Shown here in pieces: positions 9,535 to 19,393 of a stretch of DNA of 64,000 nt. The DNA is from JAAXQD01 sp035529735 (lineage in GTDB: Bacteria > Desulfobacterota > Desulfobacteria > Desulfobacterales > UBA11574), in the NCBI GenBank assembly GCA_035529735.1, contig DATKWE010000023.1, positions 3,387 to 67,386 of the forward strand, in the 5' to 3' direction. The translations under genes and the position numbers were made by a program. The first letter of the stretch is position 1, and each line of letters opens with the position of its first letter. The notes under the pieces are model-generated. The model made no database searches and was not told the origin of the DNA. It saw nothing but the letters and a program-made list of their open reading frames with translations.

Positions 9535-10704
9535 TTAGTAAAACCTGATTTCAGGCCGCATATCTTCCGGACACTGTCTTAAAAAATACTGATCCGTCAT
9601 TCCGGCAATAAAATCCCTTACGATTTCCTCTGTTTGATAATTATCCAGGTAATCTTCTGACATATTCTCCAAAAATCCGGTAAATATCACCGATGACCGA
9701 TTTTCGGTTTCAATATCTTCAAAATAGGTTTCAAACAGCATCTTAAACAGTTTTTTTATGGTTCCCGAATGTTTTTTTATTTTTGGATTCATATAAATAT
9801 GCTCAAGGTTGAATTCCTTCAATCGCTTTAAAACATCGGACACTTCCCGGCTGAACGCGATAAACCCGTTTTGAAAGCTGTTGTTGATAATATCGGTCAC
9901 AAGGTTATACACGATGGTTCCGTTGGTATTTCCGAGGATATCCACACTCTCCTTGGGGAGATCGGACCGTTTGATCATATTGAGCCGGATGGCATCCTCT
10001 ATGTCACGCCCGATGTAGGCGATGGTATCTGCCATACGGACCACACATCCTTCCATGGTCATTGGGATGAGTTTGGTCGATGGATCGGATTTTTTAACAG
10101 ACATTTCTCTTTCGAGTGTCTCAAATGTTTTTTCCCGATCCGGCTTGAGCGCTTGATTATGAATTTCACCGTCATGGCACAGTATTCCGTCGAGTGTCTG
10201 AAGGCACAGATTCCATCCCCGGCCCTTGCGCTCCACCCGGTCTAAAAACTGTACGCTCTGGACATTGTGCTCAAAATAACCGATACCGTTGGATTTGCAA
10301 AGTTCGGATAAAAATCTTTCGCCGTCATGGCCGAATGGTGTATGGCCGATATCATGTCCCAGCGCAATGGCTTCGATGAGATCTTCGTTGAACCCCAGGT
10401 ATCGGCCGATGCTCCTTGAAATTTTCGACACCAGCTGGACGTGGAGAACACGATGGGTAATATGATCATGGCGAATCAGATAAAAGACCTGGGTTTTGTC
10501 GATATATCTCGTGTACGCCCGGGAATGCAGTATCCGATCGGCATCCACCGAGAATGTCTGGCGGTATCCTTCCGCAAGACGCTCATCATGGGATCGCCGG
10601 ACCCCTGTTGAACTCAAGGTGGCCAGGGGAGACAATATTTCACTTTCTCGTTGTGTCATAGCCCTGCTGATCATGTTTAGATTTTTGTTTTTAAATTTTT
10701 CCAT
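9535..10704 (-). CDS. dgt: dGTPase-like deoxynucleotide triphosphohydrolase
   Basis: A 389-aa HD-superfamily enzyme of the Dgt type, which removes tripolyphosphate from dNTPs. The metal site is visible: His in THRVLH, the HD pair in ALGHDIGHTPFGHDGE, and a distal Asp in VVRMADTIAYIGRDIEDAI. The N-terminal SRAYTRYIDKTQVF block matches the family. Length is that of the shorter deoxyguanosinetriphosphate triphosphohydrolase-like group. The first ATG overlaps the ATP-grasp gene by 14 bases; in-frame ATGs at 10674 and 10659 are alternatives. Confidence 0.93.
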   Translation of the reverse strand: MEKFKNKNLNMISRAMTQRESEILSPLATLSSTGVRRSHDERLAEGYRQTFSVDADRILHSRAYTRYIDKTQVFYLIRHDHITHRVLHVQLVSKISRSIGRYLGFNEDLIEAIALGHDIGHTPFGHDGERFLSELCKSNGIGYFEHNVQSVQFLDRVERKGRGWNLCLQTLDGILCHDGEIHNQALKPDREKTFETLEREMSVKKSDPSTKLIPMTMEGCVVRMADTIAYIGRDIEDAIRLNMIKRSDLPKESVDILGNTNGTIVYNLVTDIINNSFQNGFIAFSREVSDVLKRLKEFNLEHIYMNPKIKKHSGTIKKLFKMLFETYFEDIETENRSSVIFTGFLENMSEDYLDNYQTEEIVRDFIAGMTDQYFLRQCPEDMRPEIRFY

Positions 10705-11482
10705 CTTCGATCATTCTCTCCATAAGTCTCAGGTAATCTATCCCCGCCCTTCTGAATCCTGCTTTGCCATACTTCATATTGGCTTCAAGAACATAGAGTC
10801 GGCCCTCATTTTCGATGATATCGATACCGACATCGTCCCACTGACATCTTCGGGCGGTATACAGGGCAAGATCGAGAACGGATTGGGGTATGGGGTCCAG
10901 GCTAACGGTTCCACCCACAGCAAGATTGCTTCTAAATTCACCCGCTGGCGCTATTCGCCAGTAGGCATGTGCAATTTCGTCTCCGATTACGACCACCCGA
11001 ACATCGCGGCCGGACGGTATAAACGCCTGAATATATGCCGGGGTGGGCAAGCTGCAATAACGATGAAGATCGTCCGGATTTTCGATAAGATACACTCCCC
11101 TTCCCATGGCCGATCCTCTGGGAATCTTGGCAATAAAAGGGAACTGGAAATGATTGCCGATCATGCCTTTTTGCCGTTTCCCATAAAACACCCTTGTTTT
11201 GGGATGGGGTATTTCAAGAAGATCAAACAGTGCCGTCTGCTTGATCTTATCCTGAACACATTTGTAGGTGTGATAACTGGGAAACGTTTTTTTTCCCATG
11301 GCATCAAAAAGTTCTGCATAAAAGGTGGTCGGATAGTATATTTTTTGGGCCTTGCGGATCATTTCCGCCGCTTCAGGGCTGTAATCACTGAAATTCGGTC
11401 TTACTCCCAGCGTAATAACATTGTTACAGTCTTTAAGGCGGGCCTCTAAAGCGATGACTTTTTTAGAATTTCTCCGGGTCAT
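10691..11482 (-). CDS. RimK-like ATP-grasp ligase
   Basis: A 263-aa protein with an ATP-grasp fold, which makes amide or peptide bonds through an acyl-phosphate. The lysine-containing nucleotide strand (FPFIAKIPRGSAMGRGV), the RDVRVVVIGDEI strand and the metal-binding LEANMKYGKAG segment are visible in order. This resembles RimK-type enzymes that add amino acids to proteins or small molecules. The acceptor is unknown. Its ATG overlaps the Mut7-C stop by four bases, so the two are translationally coupled. Confidence 0.85.
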   Translation of the reverse strand: MTRRNSKKVIALEARLKDCNNVITLGVRPNFSDYSPEAAEMIRKAQKIYYPTTFYAELFDAMGKKTFPSYHTYKCVQDKIKQTALFDLLEIPHPKTRVFYGKRQKGMIGNHFQFPFIAKIPRGSAMGRGVYLIENPDDLHRYCSLPTPAYIQAFIPSGRDVRVVVIGDEIAHAYWRIAPAGEFRSNLAVGGTVSLDPIPQSVLDLALYTARRCQWDDVGIDIIENEGRLYVLEANMKYGKAGFRRAGIDYLRLMERMIEDGKI

Positions 11483-11946
11483 TTAAACAGTCTTTTTATG
11501 ATATCGCGGCTTCGTTGGGTATGACTCCCCGGCCAGTATATTCTTCCACATTGACTGCAAGAACGGAATGCGTCATGAGTTTCCCAGATATAGTCGGGCA
11601 CCCTCTTGCGTATGGAATCTTTATCCACCTTCCGGATCATCGTATTGCATCGGACGCATCGTGAAAACGGCCGTGCATCCTTCGGTGCGATGCCCAGTGT
11701 TCCGATGACCTCCCGAAGCTGTTCAAAGGGGTTGTCCGACGTTATAAAGATAAGCTTTGGAGGTGTATTCCTGTCCCGAATTCGCGCGGTGCGAGTGAGC
11801 AAGATGCGCCCTGTTCCGATATCCATCAATTTTTCAGCTGAAAGATCGGGTTTATAAAATGTGTCAAAGCCCAAAATGCGCAGCCATTTTGCCAACTTCC
11901 CCAGTGTATTCTCTACAGCAAAACGCATCTCATTTGCGCGGTCCAT
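11479..11946 (-). CDS. Mut7-C RNase-domain protein with zinc ribbon
   Basis: A 155-aa protein. Residues about 7-95 match the Mut7-C/PIN-like domain (FAVENTLGKLAKWLRILGFD and a central LLTRTAR), which is thought to cut RNA. The C-terminal part carries two Cys pairs (CVRC and CSQC, followed by GRIYWPGSH) that would bind zinc. An in-frame ATG six codons in (11928) is a possible start. Downstream it overlaps the ATP-grasp gene by four bases. The substrate is unknown. Confidence 0.88.
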   Translation of the reverse strand: MDRANEMRFAVENTLGKLAKWLRILGFDTFYKPDLSAEKLMDIGTGRILLTRTARIRDRNTPPKLIFITSDNPFEQLREVIGTLGIAPKDARPFSRCVRCNTMIRKVDKDSIRKRVPDYIWETHDAFRSCSQCGRIYWPGSHTQRSRDIIKRLFK

Positions 11947-11950
11947 CTTC

Positions 11951-11970
11951 GTTTACGATCAATTAGGGTT
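11951..11970. repeat. 20-nt dispersed repeat, copy 1
   Basis: gtttacgatcaattagggtt. Identical to the copy at 19796 and one base different from the copy at 51569. It lies between the LolB-like gene stop and the Mut7-C start, downstream of a minus-strand gene as in the other copies. Confidence 0.8.
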
Positions 11971-12029
11971 ATATTTTCGAATATTATAAAGGCCGGATAA
12001 ATTCTTCGTGAAAAATCCGGGCCAAAGCG

Positions 12030-12881
12030 CTATTCCGGCGGTGTCAAAACAAACACGGACGGAGAGACAGACGCGTCGGGCCAGTATCGGTCCACATCGA
12101 GCTGAAAACCCGAGCCATCGCTGTTTGAAATCAGCAATCGAGATGGAACCCGATACCCGTTTATCGCCCGCATTCCATCAAATTCAACCCGATATGCAAG
12201 GGTGCCGGTTGCGTCAAACATTTCGACCTTATGAACATTTTTTTTCTTTTCATCAAGGTATATCTTCTCGAGAATGTCCCCCCATTTTTTTTTTAGCACA
12301 AGAACATACCCGTTTTGACCCGAACCTTCACCGCCATTTCGGGTCGAAACCATATGACCTTCAGTGCTGTAAACTTGAGATCTATTGTCCGTTAAAACCG
12401 CAGAATCATATGAATGGATCGGAACACGGCCGGCCAAAATATCGACCATATCTTCAGTTTTTACGGGAATTGTAAAAAGTCTTTTCATGGAAGAAGCTGT
12501 CGCAGGTTTTTTATAAAAATCACCACTGGAATGGGAAATAAGATAGAGCCATTGACCATCACTGGCAACACTGATCATGGGTTGTCCTGAAACGCTGCTT
12601 AAAGAGATCCGGATTCTGTCAGGCGCTGACGCGACCCATGCGATACGGCCGGCAACGTCTTTTTTTTTGCTTCCCCTGAATTTGATGTTGCCCACACCTT
12701 TGAAGGTCTTGAGTTTAAGATTTTGATTCTTTAGCGTCGAAAGGGTCTTTTCCGCTTCGAGTGCAATAGGGTCCTTGGGTCTTTCGGAAACCCTTGGGGC
12801 AAGGATGGTGCAGGCTGATAAAAAAAAAGTGACGATAAAAAGAATCGATGGAAGCTGGATGTATCGGGTCGTGCATTTCAT
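12030..12881 (-). CDS. LolB-like outer-membrane lipoprotein
   Basis: A 283-aa lipoprotein with a signal peptide and lipobox FLSAC near residue 24. The mature part begins with a helical linker and continues as a beta-rich LolB/LolA-type sheet (GRIAWVASAPDRIRISL, DGQWLYLIS), a fold that binds acyl chains of lipoproteins or lipids. It may serve as the LolB-type receptor of the lipoprotein pathway, but sequence divergence leaves this open. The start overlaps the TPR gene stop by four bases, implying coupled expression of two envelope lipoproteins. Confidence 0.75.
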   Translation of the reverse strand: MKCTTRYIQLPSILFIVTFFLSACTILAPRVSERPKDPIALEAEKTLSTLKNQNLKLKTFKGVGNIKFRGSKKKDVAGRIAWVASAPDRIRISLSSVSGQPMISVASDGQWLYLISHSSGDFYKKPATASSMKRLFTIPVKTEDMVDILAGRVPIHSYDSAVLTDNRSQVYSTEGHMVSTRNGGEGSGQNGYVLVLKKKWGDILEKIYLDEKKKNVHKVEMFDATGTLAYRVEFDGMRAINGYRVPSRLLISNSDGSGFQLDVDRYWPDASVSPSVFVLTPPE

Positions 12882-14596
12882 TTTCCGGTTAATTCCTGGA
12901 TCTTTTTTTCTAGATTCTCCTTGTCTTTATTTTTGTTCAACAACGAACGTTTGTAGAATTCCAGCGCTTTTTCCTTATGGCTTATTTCAAGGTATGCATC
13001 TCCCATATGTTCGAGGATAATCGGATCATCGGGAACCAGGCTGACAGCCTTCTCCAAATACTTCACCGCTTTCTCGAAAAATCCTTTTTTAAAATATACC
13101 CAGCCCAGGCTGTCGGTAATATACCCGTCATCCGGTTTTTCTTCTAATGCCGCTTTAATAAGACGTTCAGCCTCATCCAGTTTTTCTCCAAGATCTGCAT
13201 AGGTATAACCGAGATAGTTCAATGCATTGGCGTCCTTCGGATCCAGCCTGATCACCGTTTCCATCGCTTTGATTGAATCCGCTTTCCGACCCCATTTATC
13301 ATATACAACACCCAGACGAAAATAAAATCGGGTATTGTCAGGCTCCATTTCAAGTCCCTGTTTAAGAACATTTTCGGCTTTTGAAAATTCTTCGTTTTCT
13401 TCATAAAGGGAACCCAGATAAAGCAACAGCTCCGGATTGTCGGGGGCTATTTTAATGACACTGTTTAAATAATCGATGGCGTGTTCAGTTTTTTTCTGTT
13501 CCTGGTATAAAAATGCAATACGAACCGCGGCTTCCTGATAAAAGTTGGAATCCGGGGTCACTTTTTTAAAATGCTCGATGGCCTTGTCCCAATTTTTTTT
13601 CCCATCCAGTGCAACACCGGCCACATAATGAAGATCCGAGCTGTCCGGAGAACCCTTTAACATGCCTTCAAGAATGACCGCTGCCGCCCCATATTTCTTG
13701 GGTTCCAAATAGTTCTGAACAACCGTTCTGATCACTTCCTTTTCAGTGTCGCTTCTGGCTCCCAGATCCTTAAAAATTTCTTTTGCATGGGACAACCGCC
13801 CCTTCTGGTGGTAATAATACCCCAATTCCATAGCCGCTCTTATATTTCGTGGATCTTTTTCTATAATTTCCTGGTACAGCCGTATAATTTCTCGGTCTTT
13901 GCCCATTGTTTTATACAGATCCAGCAGTTCAAAACGCGGCTCCTCAAGATCGGAATTTAATTCTATGGTTTGTCTGAATTCTTTTTCCGCCCTTTTCAGG
14001 TTCCCTTGGGCGGCATAAATTTTTCCAATGAAGAAATGTCCCGCATAGGATCCCGGAAAGTTCTGGACAAGTTGTTGGTAGATCCTTAATGCTTCATCCA
14101 GTTTGTTTTCCTGCATATACAGGCCACCCAAAAGTAAATAGACATCCTTCTGTTTCGGATCCAGGGAAATCACTTTTTTATACGCTTTTTCAGCAGGATC
14201 AATCTGTTTAAGCGCCTGATTCAACCTTCCGGATATGACCAGCGCACGAACGTTGTCGGGATCTTTTGCAATCACCGTTTCGACAGTTTTGAGAGCGTTT
14301 TCATTGTCCTTGAGCCGAAGATACAAGAGTGCCAACTCTAATTGCAAATAGGATGATTCAGGGTCTTCCTGAATCGCTCTGTTCAGATAGTCAATCGCCT
14401 TGTCCAGGTTGCCTTTTTTTTGCTGAACCTGTGCCTCTGTGAAGTAATAATAGGGGCTTTCATGTTCAACGGGATCTATCGCCGCCTCGCCTTGATCTTG
14501 ATCGAAGGTTTCTGCGGGCTTCATATAATGCATACAACCGGATAAAATTAAAATGACCATACCAACGATGGTCAATTTTAAAAAACTGTCCTTCAT
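12878..14596 (-). CDS. TPR-repeat lipoprotein
   Basis: A 572-aa protein with signal peptide and lipobox LSGC at about residue 21, then a nearly continuous run of 34-residue tetratricopeptide repeats up to the C-terminus. Typical units include A-x-x-Y-x-K-V-I-S-L-D-P and ALNYLGYTYADLGE. Such solenoids scaffold protein complexes in the periplasm or at the outer membrane. GAGGAAG precedes the ATG. It follows rpoH by 18 bases and overlaps the LolB-like gene, so an envelope-assembly or stress-linked role is inferred from context. Confidence 0.85.
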   Translation of the reverse strand: MKDSFLKLTIVGMVILILSGCMHYMKPAETFDQDQGEAAIDPVEHESPYYYFTEAQVQQKKGNLDKAIDYLNRAIQEDPESSYLQLELALLYLRLKDNENALKTVETVIAKDPDNVRALVISGRLNQALKQIDPAEKAYKKVISLDPKQKDVYLLLGGLYMQENKLDEALRIYQQLVQNFPGSYAGHFFIGKIYAAQGNLKRAEKEFRQTIELNSDLEEPRFELLDLYKTMGKDREIIRLYQEIIEKDPRNIRAAMELGYYYHQKGRLSHAKEIFKDLGARSDTEKEVIRTVVQNYLEPKKYGAAAVILEGMLKGSPDSSDLHYVAGVALDGKKNWDKAIEHFKKVTPDSNFYQEAAVRIAFLYQEQKKTEHAIDYLNSVIKIAPDNPELLLYLGSLYEENEEFSKAENVLKQGLEMEPDNTRFYFRLGVVYDKWGRKADSIKAMETVIRLDPKDANALNYLGYTYADLGEKLDEAERLIKAALEEKPDDGYITDSLGWVYFKKGFFEKAVKYLEKAVSLVPDDPIILEHMGDAYLEISHKEKALEFYKRSLLNKNKDKENLEKKIQELTGK

Positions 14597-14614
14597 TTTT
14601 TTTATACTTCCTCT

Positions 14615-15595
14615 TTAATCAGAGACATTGACATTATCGTAAGAATCAAAATCGGGGATTTCCTGCTTAAAAAAGTCTCTCAGCTTCTTGATAATGTTTT
14701 TTTCAACCTGACGGACACGTTCCCTTGATATGTTGTAGCGGTCACCGATCTCCTGCAACGTTGCAGGACTGTGGGCAAAAATTCGATGCTCGAATATTTC
14801 AAGCTCCCTTGGCGTCATGGTTTTTTTGAACTCTTCAACTTTATTATGAAGAAGAGCCTCAATCTCTTTCTTGGCCACTACATCTTCTGTGGATTCGGCG
14901 TCTGTATTTATAAAATCTATTCTTTCCGTATCTGAATCATCTTTTAAAGGCGCATCCAGAGAGACGTCCCAGCCGTCTAGCCGCTGGTCCATATCTATGA
15001 TTTCGCGTTCGGATACGCCCAGTCTCTCTGAAAGAAGCTTCGGTTTCGGATCAAACCCCTGGTCAATCAGTTTCTGCTTTTCCTTTTTTAGCTTAAAGAA
15101 CAGTTTCCGCTGCCCCTGGGTCGTTCCGATTTTTACGAGACGCCAGTTGTCCATAATGAATTTGAGTATATAGGCTTTTATCCAAAATGAGGCGTAATAT
15201 GAAAACTTGACATTCTTGTAGGGATCAAATTTTTGAACCGCCTGCATAAGTCCGATATTGCCTTCCTGAATCAGATCTAAAAGATTCTGCATCCAGACCC
15301 GCTGAAACTCCAAGGCGATCTTTACCACAAGTCTAAGGTTGGCGGTCACCATAATGTATGCAGCCTCGCTGTCCCCCTCATCCTGAACTTTTTTGCCGAG
15401 TTCGATCTCCTGCTCTCGGGTAAGGAGCTTGTATTTACTGATTTCAGCCAGATATCTTTGGAGCGGATCAAATTTAACCAGGGCCGTATCCGAGGAAGGG
15501 GCCTTGGCCTTTCCGCCACCGCCGGTATCTTTTTTAGCCTCGATGAGATCCGTTTTTTTCTTGGGGCCTTTTTTTCTTGTTGTGGTTTTTTTCAT
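14615..15595 (-). CDS. rpoH: Heat-shock sigma factor RpoH (sigma-32 type)
   Basis: A 326-aa group-3/2 sigma-70 family protein. Regions 1.2 and 2 (PLQRYLAEISKYKLLTREQE, NLRLVVKIALEFQ, DLIQEGNIGLMQAVQKFDP) and region 4 (helix-turn-helix LQEIGDRYNISRERVRQVE) are complete. The segment GQRKLFFKLKKEK matches the RpoH box that distinguishes sigma-32 from housekeeping sigma. A lysine- and glycine-rich N-terminal tail of about 40 residues is extra. No clear ribosome-binding site is visible. It heads the run of genes down to UPF0280. Confidence 0.88.
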   Translation of the reverse strand: MKKTTTRKKGPKKKTDLIEAKKDTGGGGKAKAPSSDTALVKFDPLQRYLAEISKYKLLTREQEIELGKKVQDEGDSEAAYIMVTANLRLVVKIALEFQRVWMQNLLDLIQEGNIGLMQAVQKFDPYKNVKFSYYASFWIKAYILKFIMDNWRLVKIGTTQGQRKLFFKLKKEKQKLIDQGFDPKPKLLSERLGVSEREIIDMDQRLDGWDVSLDAPLKDDSDTERIDFINTDAESTEDVVAKKEIEALLHNKVEEFKKTMTPRELEIFEHRIFAHSPATLQEIGDRYNISRERVRQVEKNIIKKLRDFFKQEIPDFDSYDNVNVSD

Positions 15596-15678
15596 ATTAA
15601 TATTTCAATGGGACATCCCCATATTTTTTATGGACATAACGACGGGCATGTGTTAATTTTGGGTTTTTATTTTTTCGC

Positions 15679-15755
<77 letters not shown>

Positions 15756-16409
15756 ATTTTTTCAGTTGGTTATAATCTATATCATAATCTTTTTTCTGTT
15801 TCTGCATCCATTCTGCCACCGGTTGTCCCAAAACGGTGTTTTCAAGCCTTAAGGTTCTCTATGGTATGTATCGGATGTTCCCCCCTGCTCGATAAAAACT
15901 CACACGGGCTTGTCTGAGATCTTGAACCCTTATATTTCCGAATCCATTTTTATAGCGGTAAAAAAGTGTCTTTTCAACATATTTGATGGTCGCTGAATTT
16001 ATCAGTGTATCATGAGTTCATTAAAAAGGGCAAGTCTTCCTTTAAGCTTCACCGCTATTTATCCTTAAGCCCACCGGCGAGCACCCATCCGCAACACCGC
16101 CACCGGGAACTTGAATCCGACCTTGGTGGAAGCCCCGGTCCATTCAAATCAAAGACTCCATTTTAACGGGCTGGATGAAATTTCCATTCTTTTCAATGAA
16201 TTCAATATACTAAAGAATCTGTTGAAAATTGCCAACAAACGCTATATGGTTTCACGTTTTGGACCCCCATGGTTAATTTCTGTTCTTTTCAGGGCAAAAA
16301 GTCGGTTAACAGTCATAGGATGTTAAAACGCTTTAATTTCGAATTTCGTATTTACCCTTGGAGATGCCCCGCGCGCTTTTCCAGTGGATCCGGGTTGGGA
16401 ATAAAAAAA
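15756..16409. other. Gene-poor stretch downstream of tRNA-Arg
   Basis: About 650 bases with only short, unconvincing open frames. I see no integrase remnant, no repeat of the tRNA end and no clear promoter. The open frame of the next gene extends back to 16269, but that extension lacks a ribosome-binding site. Confidence 0.5.
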
Positions 16410-17621
16410 TTGAATACTGTTGAAACAAGCCGGGTCGGCAAAGACCCTACGGCTGGTGGGAGGACTTTTCGCTCTCAACTTACACCACTTTTGCTGATAA
16501 CCTCCATCTTTTTGTTAAACTTTACGTCCCGACTCATCTTGGCGCCATTACTGCCTAACATCGAAAAAGATTTGGGATTGAGCCATGGTAATGCCGGTTC
16601 GCTTTTTCTGTTCCTTTCCATGGGGTACTTCATATCTTTGTTAGGGTCCGGGCACATATCTTCTCGGATTACCCACAGAAAAACCATCATTGTCTCGGCG
16701 ATAGCTGTCGGTGCTGCCCTTTCATTAATCTCTTTTAGCAGAAGTCTCTTTGCCATGCGAGTGTCCATATTCCTGCTGGGGATTTCAGCCGGAACGTATC
16801 TTCCATCAGGGCTTACAACAGTGACATCTTTGGTCAATCCCAGGCACTGGGGTAAAGCAATCGCCATTCATGAACTTGCCCCGAATTTGAGCTTTGTCTT
16901 AACACCGCTACTGGCTGAATTACTTCTCCATTGGTTCGTCTGGCGCAATATTTTATTTTGGGTCGGAATCGGTTCGGTTATTATCGGAATTGTCTATGTC
17001 CGATTTGGAAAAGGCGGAGATTTCTCAGGAGAAGCACCCAATTTTTCATCGATCCAGACGATTCTCAAGATCCCGGCTTTCTGGATTTTGATTTTTCTAT
17101 TCAGTTTGGCCATTACCAGTACGTTGGGAATCTATAACATGCTTCCGTTATACCTGGTTACCGAACACGGCGTAAGTCGAGATTGGGCCAACACCCTGGT
17201 GGGCATTTCCCGCATTTCGACGTTAGGGACGGCGTTTATCGGCGGATGGGCAACAGACCGGTTTGGAGCGAAAAGCGTTATGCTGAGCGTGTTTTTTGTT
17301 ACCGGAATTTTCATACTGCTGCTGGGAATTGTATCAACGCGCTGGGTTGCCACTTTAGTATTTCTTCAACCCATGCTGGCGGTATGCTTTTTCCCCTCCG
17401 GATTTGCCGCCCTGTCATCGATAAGTACACCTGAAAACCGAAATGTGGCCATCTCTTTAGCCATACCCATCGCGTTTGTTTTAGGTGCCGGTGTTGTCCC
17501 GACGTTGATCGGCGTTATTGCGGACCAGGGTTATTTCTCCTGGGGCATCCGTCTCTCCGGGGTACTGGTCATGACGGGTTTCTTTTTATCATTCTTTCTT
17601 AAATTATCAGACGGGCGGTAA
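16410..17621 (+). CDS. Major facilitator superfamily transporter
   Basis: A membrane transporter with about twelve hydrophobic segments across 403 aa from the chosen start, the usual MFS size. The first helix is PLLLITSIFLLNFTSRLIL. The loop between helices 2 and 3 carries GSGHISSRITHRKT in place of the classic GxLaDRxGrr motif, and GGWATDRFGAKSV appears at the matching place in the second half. The TTG at 16410 is preceded by GGGA and fits the family N-terminus. The frame is open from an ATG at 16269, which would add 47 unlikely residues. The substrate is not evident. Confidence 0.85.
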   Translation: MNTVETSRVGKDPTAGGRTFRSQLTPLLLITSIFLLNFTSRLILAPLLPNIEKDLGLSHGNAGSLFLFLSMGYFISLLGSGHISSRITHRKTIIVSAIAVGAALSLISFSRSLFAMRVSIFLLGISAGTYLPSGLTTVTSLVNPRHWGKAIAIHELAPNLSFVLTPLLAELLLHWFVWRNILFWVGIGSVIIGIVYVRFGKGGDFSGEAPNFSSIQTILKIPAFWILIFLFSLAITSTLGIYNMLPLYLVTEHGVSRDWANTLVGISRISTLGTAFIGGWATDRFGAKSVMLSVFFVTGIFILLLGIVSTRWVATLVFLQPMLAVCFFPSGFAALSSISTPENRNVAISLAIPIAFVLGAGVVPTLIGVIADQGYFSWGIRLSGVLVMTGFFLSFFLKLSDGR

Positions 17622-17756
17622 TCTTACCCCCAAAGTTTAAAAATTCTAAAGTGAAGCAGAAGGCGACGGCCGCCAACCCTGGGGCAGGACTTCGGCAATC
17701 TCTGCAGCGCCGGCCCTGATTTGCAGGGCCTATTCCACCGGGCCCGCTGTTGCAGT

Positions 17757-18998
17757 TCATCCAATTATTCCGACCACTGCGCCGGTCATACACGTGGCCA
17801 GAGTTCCCGCAATAATAGAGCGGAATCCCAAGGAAACGATCTCATCCTGTTTTTCCGGAGCCATTGTACCCATTCCTCCGATCATGATCCCCAGACTGCC
17901 GGGGTTGGCGAATCCGCACATGGCATACGTCATAATCAACATGCTTTTAGGGTTCAGCGCTCCCGGCGCCAGCCGGCTCAGGTCCAGATACGCCAAAAAC
18001 TCGTTCAGAATGGTCTTGGTTCCCATCAGCGCGCCGGCGGTGAACGCCTCTGCCCAGGGAATACCCATAAACCAGACCACCGGCGCCATGACCAGCCCTA
18101 GAACCCGCTGCAGACTCACCGGACGGCCGCCGAAATCAGGAAAAAGACCGAGCATTAAATTTACAAAGTGAACCAGGGCGACGAGAACAATGAGCATTGC
18201 AATGATATTGATTAAAAGCTGAACGCCTTGAATGGTTCCTTTGGTAACAGCATCCATTGCGCTAAGTGCCGGTTCGGCAGGTGTTAATTCTCCGGATGTA
18301 AGTTCACCGGTTTCAGGTATCATGATTTTTGAAATCGTTATGGCGGCAGGAATACTGATAATGGAAGCTGTCAGAATGTGTCCCATAATATCGGGAATGG
18401 TCTTGCTCAAAATACTGGCATACAGAACCATGACGGTGCCGGCGATTGTAGCCATACCGGTGGTCATCAGGGTAAATATTTCGCTTCGGGTCATCGCCTT
18501 CAAATACGGACGTATAAAGAGCGGGGATTCCACCATCCCCACAAATATGTTGGCTGAAACACCGAGCCCTTCTGCCCCTCCCAACCCCATGGTTTTCCGC
18601 AACGCCCAAGAAAAGGCCCTCACCACCAGGGGCAAGATTTTCCAGTAAAATAAAAGTGATGAAAGGGCACTTATTACAAGAATCAGCGGGAGGGCCTGGA
18701 AGGCTAAAATAAAACTGGAACCCGGAAAATTTTCAGCAAACGGCAAACTCCCGCCCCCAAGATAACCGAATACCATGGATGTTCCGGCTTTCGTCGATTC
18801 TTCAAGTGACAGGACAAGGCGGTTCAAAGATATAAAAAAACTTCTGAAAACCGGTAATTTCAATAAAATGATTCCAATGGCCAGTTGGATTCCAATGCCG
18901 GCGATTGCCCGTTTAACGTTGACCTTTGTACGGTTTTCGCTGATCAACCAGGCAATGCCTGAAAAAACAAAGAGTCCGGCCGCACTTTGGATGATCAT
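17757..18998 (-). CDS. Concentrative nucleoside transporter (CNT / NupC family)
   Basis: A 413-aa integral membrane protein of the CNT family, which imports nucleosides with protons or sodium. The N-terminal helices, the central gate region and the substrate motif area (GVSANIFVGMVESPLFIRPYL and the later AFTAGALMGTKTILNEFLAYL, TYAMCGFANPGSLGI) are typical. Length is normal. AAAGGTCC precedes the ATG. It is convergent with the MFS gene; the 135 bases between them hold a GGCCCTG/CAGGGCC hairpin with no T-run. Confidence 0.9.
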   Translation of the reverse strand: MIIQSAAGLFVFSGIAWLISENRTKVNVKRAIAGIGIQLAIGIILLKLPVFRSFFISLNRLVLSLEESTKAGTSMVFGYLGGGSLPFAENFPGSSFILAFQALPLILVISALSSLLFYWKILPLVVRAFSWALRKTMGLGGAEGLGVSANIFVGMVESPLFIRPYLKAMTRSEIFTLMTTGMATIAGTVMVLYASILSKTIPDIMGHILTASIISIPAAITISKIMIPETGELTSGELTPAEPALSAMDAVTKGTIQGVQLLINIIAMLIVLVALVHFVNLMLGLFPDFGGRPVSLQRVLGLVMAPVVWFMGIPWAEAFTAGALMGTKTILNEFLAYLDLSRLAPGALNPKSMLIMTYAMCGFANPGSLGIMIGGMGTMAPEKQDEIVSLGFRSIIAGTLATCMTGAVVGIIG

Positions 18999-19393
18999 GG
19001 GTTGGACCTTTATTGTCGCTGAATTTTATTGTTTGAAATAGACCCTTCAACCATATCATATTCCAGTAAAAATAAGAATTTTTAATATATTTAAAATTTG
19101 ACATAATCATTTTTTTTATATTATAAAAATTAATACCCTTAAGGAGATCTTACGGTTCTCTAATTCATCCCGTTTCAGGTTGCATCGATATTCTCCTCCG
19201 CCGGATATTCTTACTCGGTTTTCTCAACTGCCAATCATGTTCGTTTAGATTTGATACCTGACTATTCTCGATCAGAAACTGAAAACATTTTCCACTTTTC
19301 GATCTCTTAAGATTTCATTAGGTTTTGCTTTGATTTCATATGGTTTACTTTATAATTTTAAAGTGTTTACCGACCTAACGAAAGGAGGTCATT
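18999..19393. other. AT-rich intergenic region between divergent genes
   Basis: About 395 bases between the nucleoside transporter and the ABM gene. It contains the promoter-like site at 19098 and a second TATAAT at 19351 about 40 bases before the ABM start. AAGGAG occurs at 19141 but no start codon follows it. No gene is evident. Confidence 0.5.
19098..19127 (+). promoter_or_regulatory. Possible sigma-70 promoter toward the ABM gene
   Basis: TTGACA, 18-base spacer, TATAAA. The spacer is T-rich. The site is 270 bases upstream of the ABM start, so a long leader would result. Confidence 0.4.

Noticed and set aside
15756..16409. Integrated element at tRNA-Arg
   Set aside because: No integrase-like frame and no repeat of the tRNA 3' end were found in the window.
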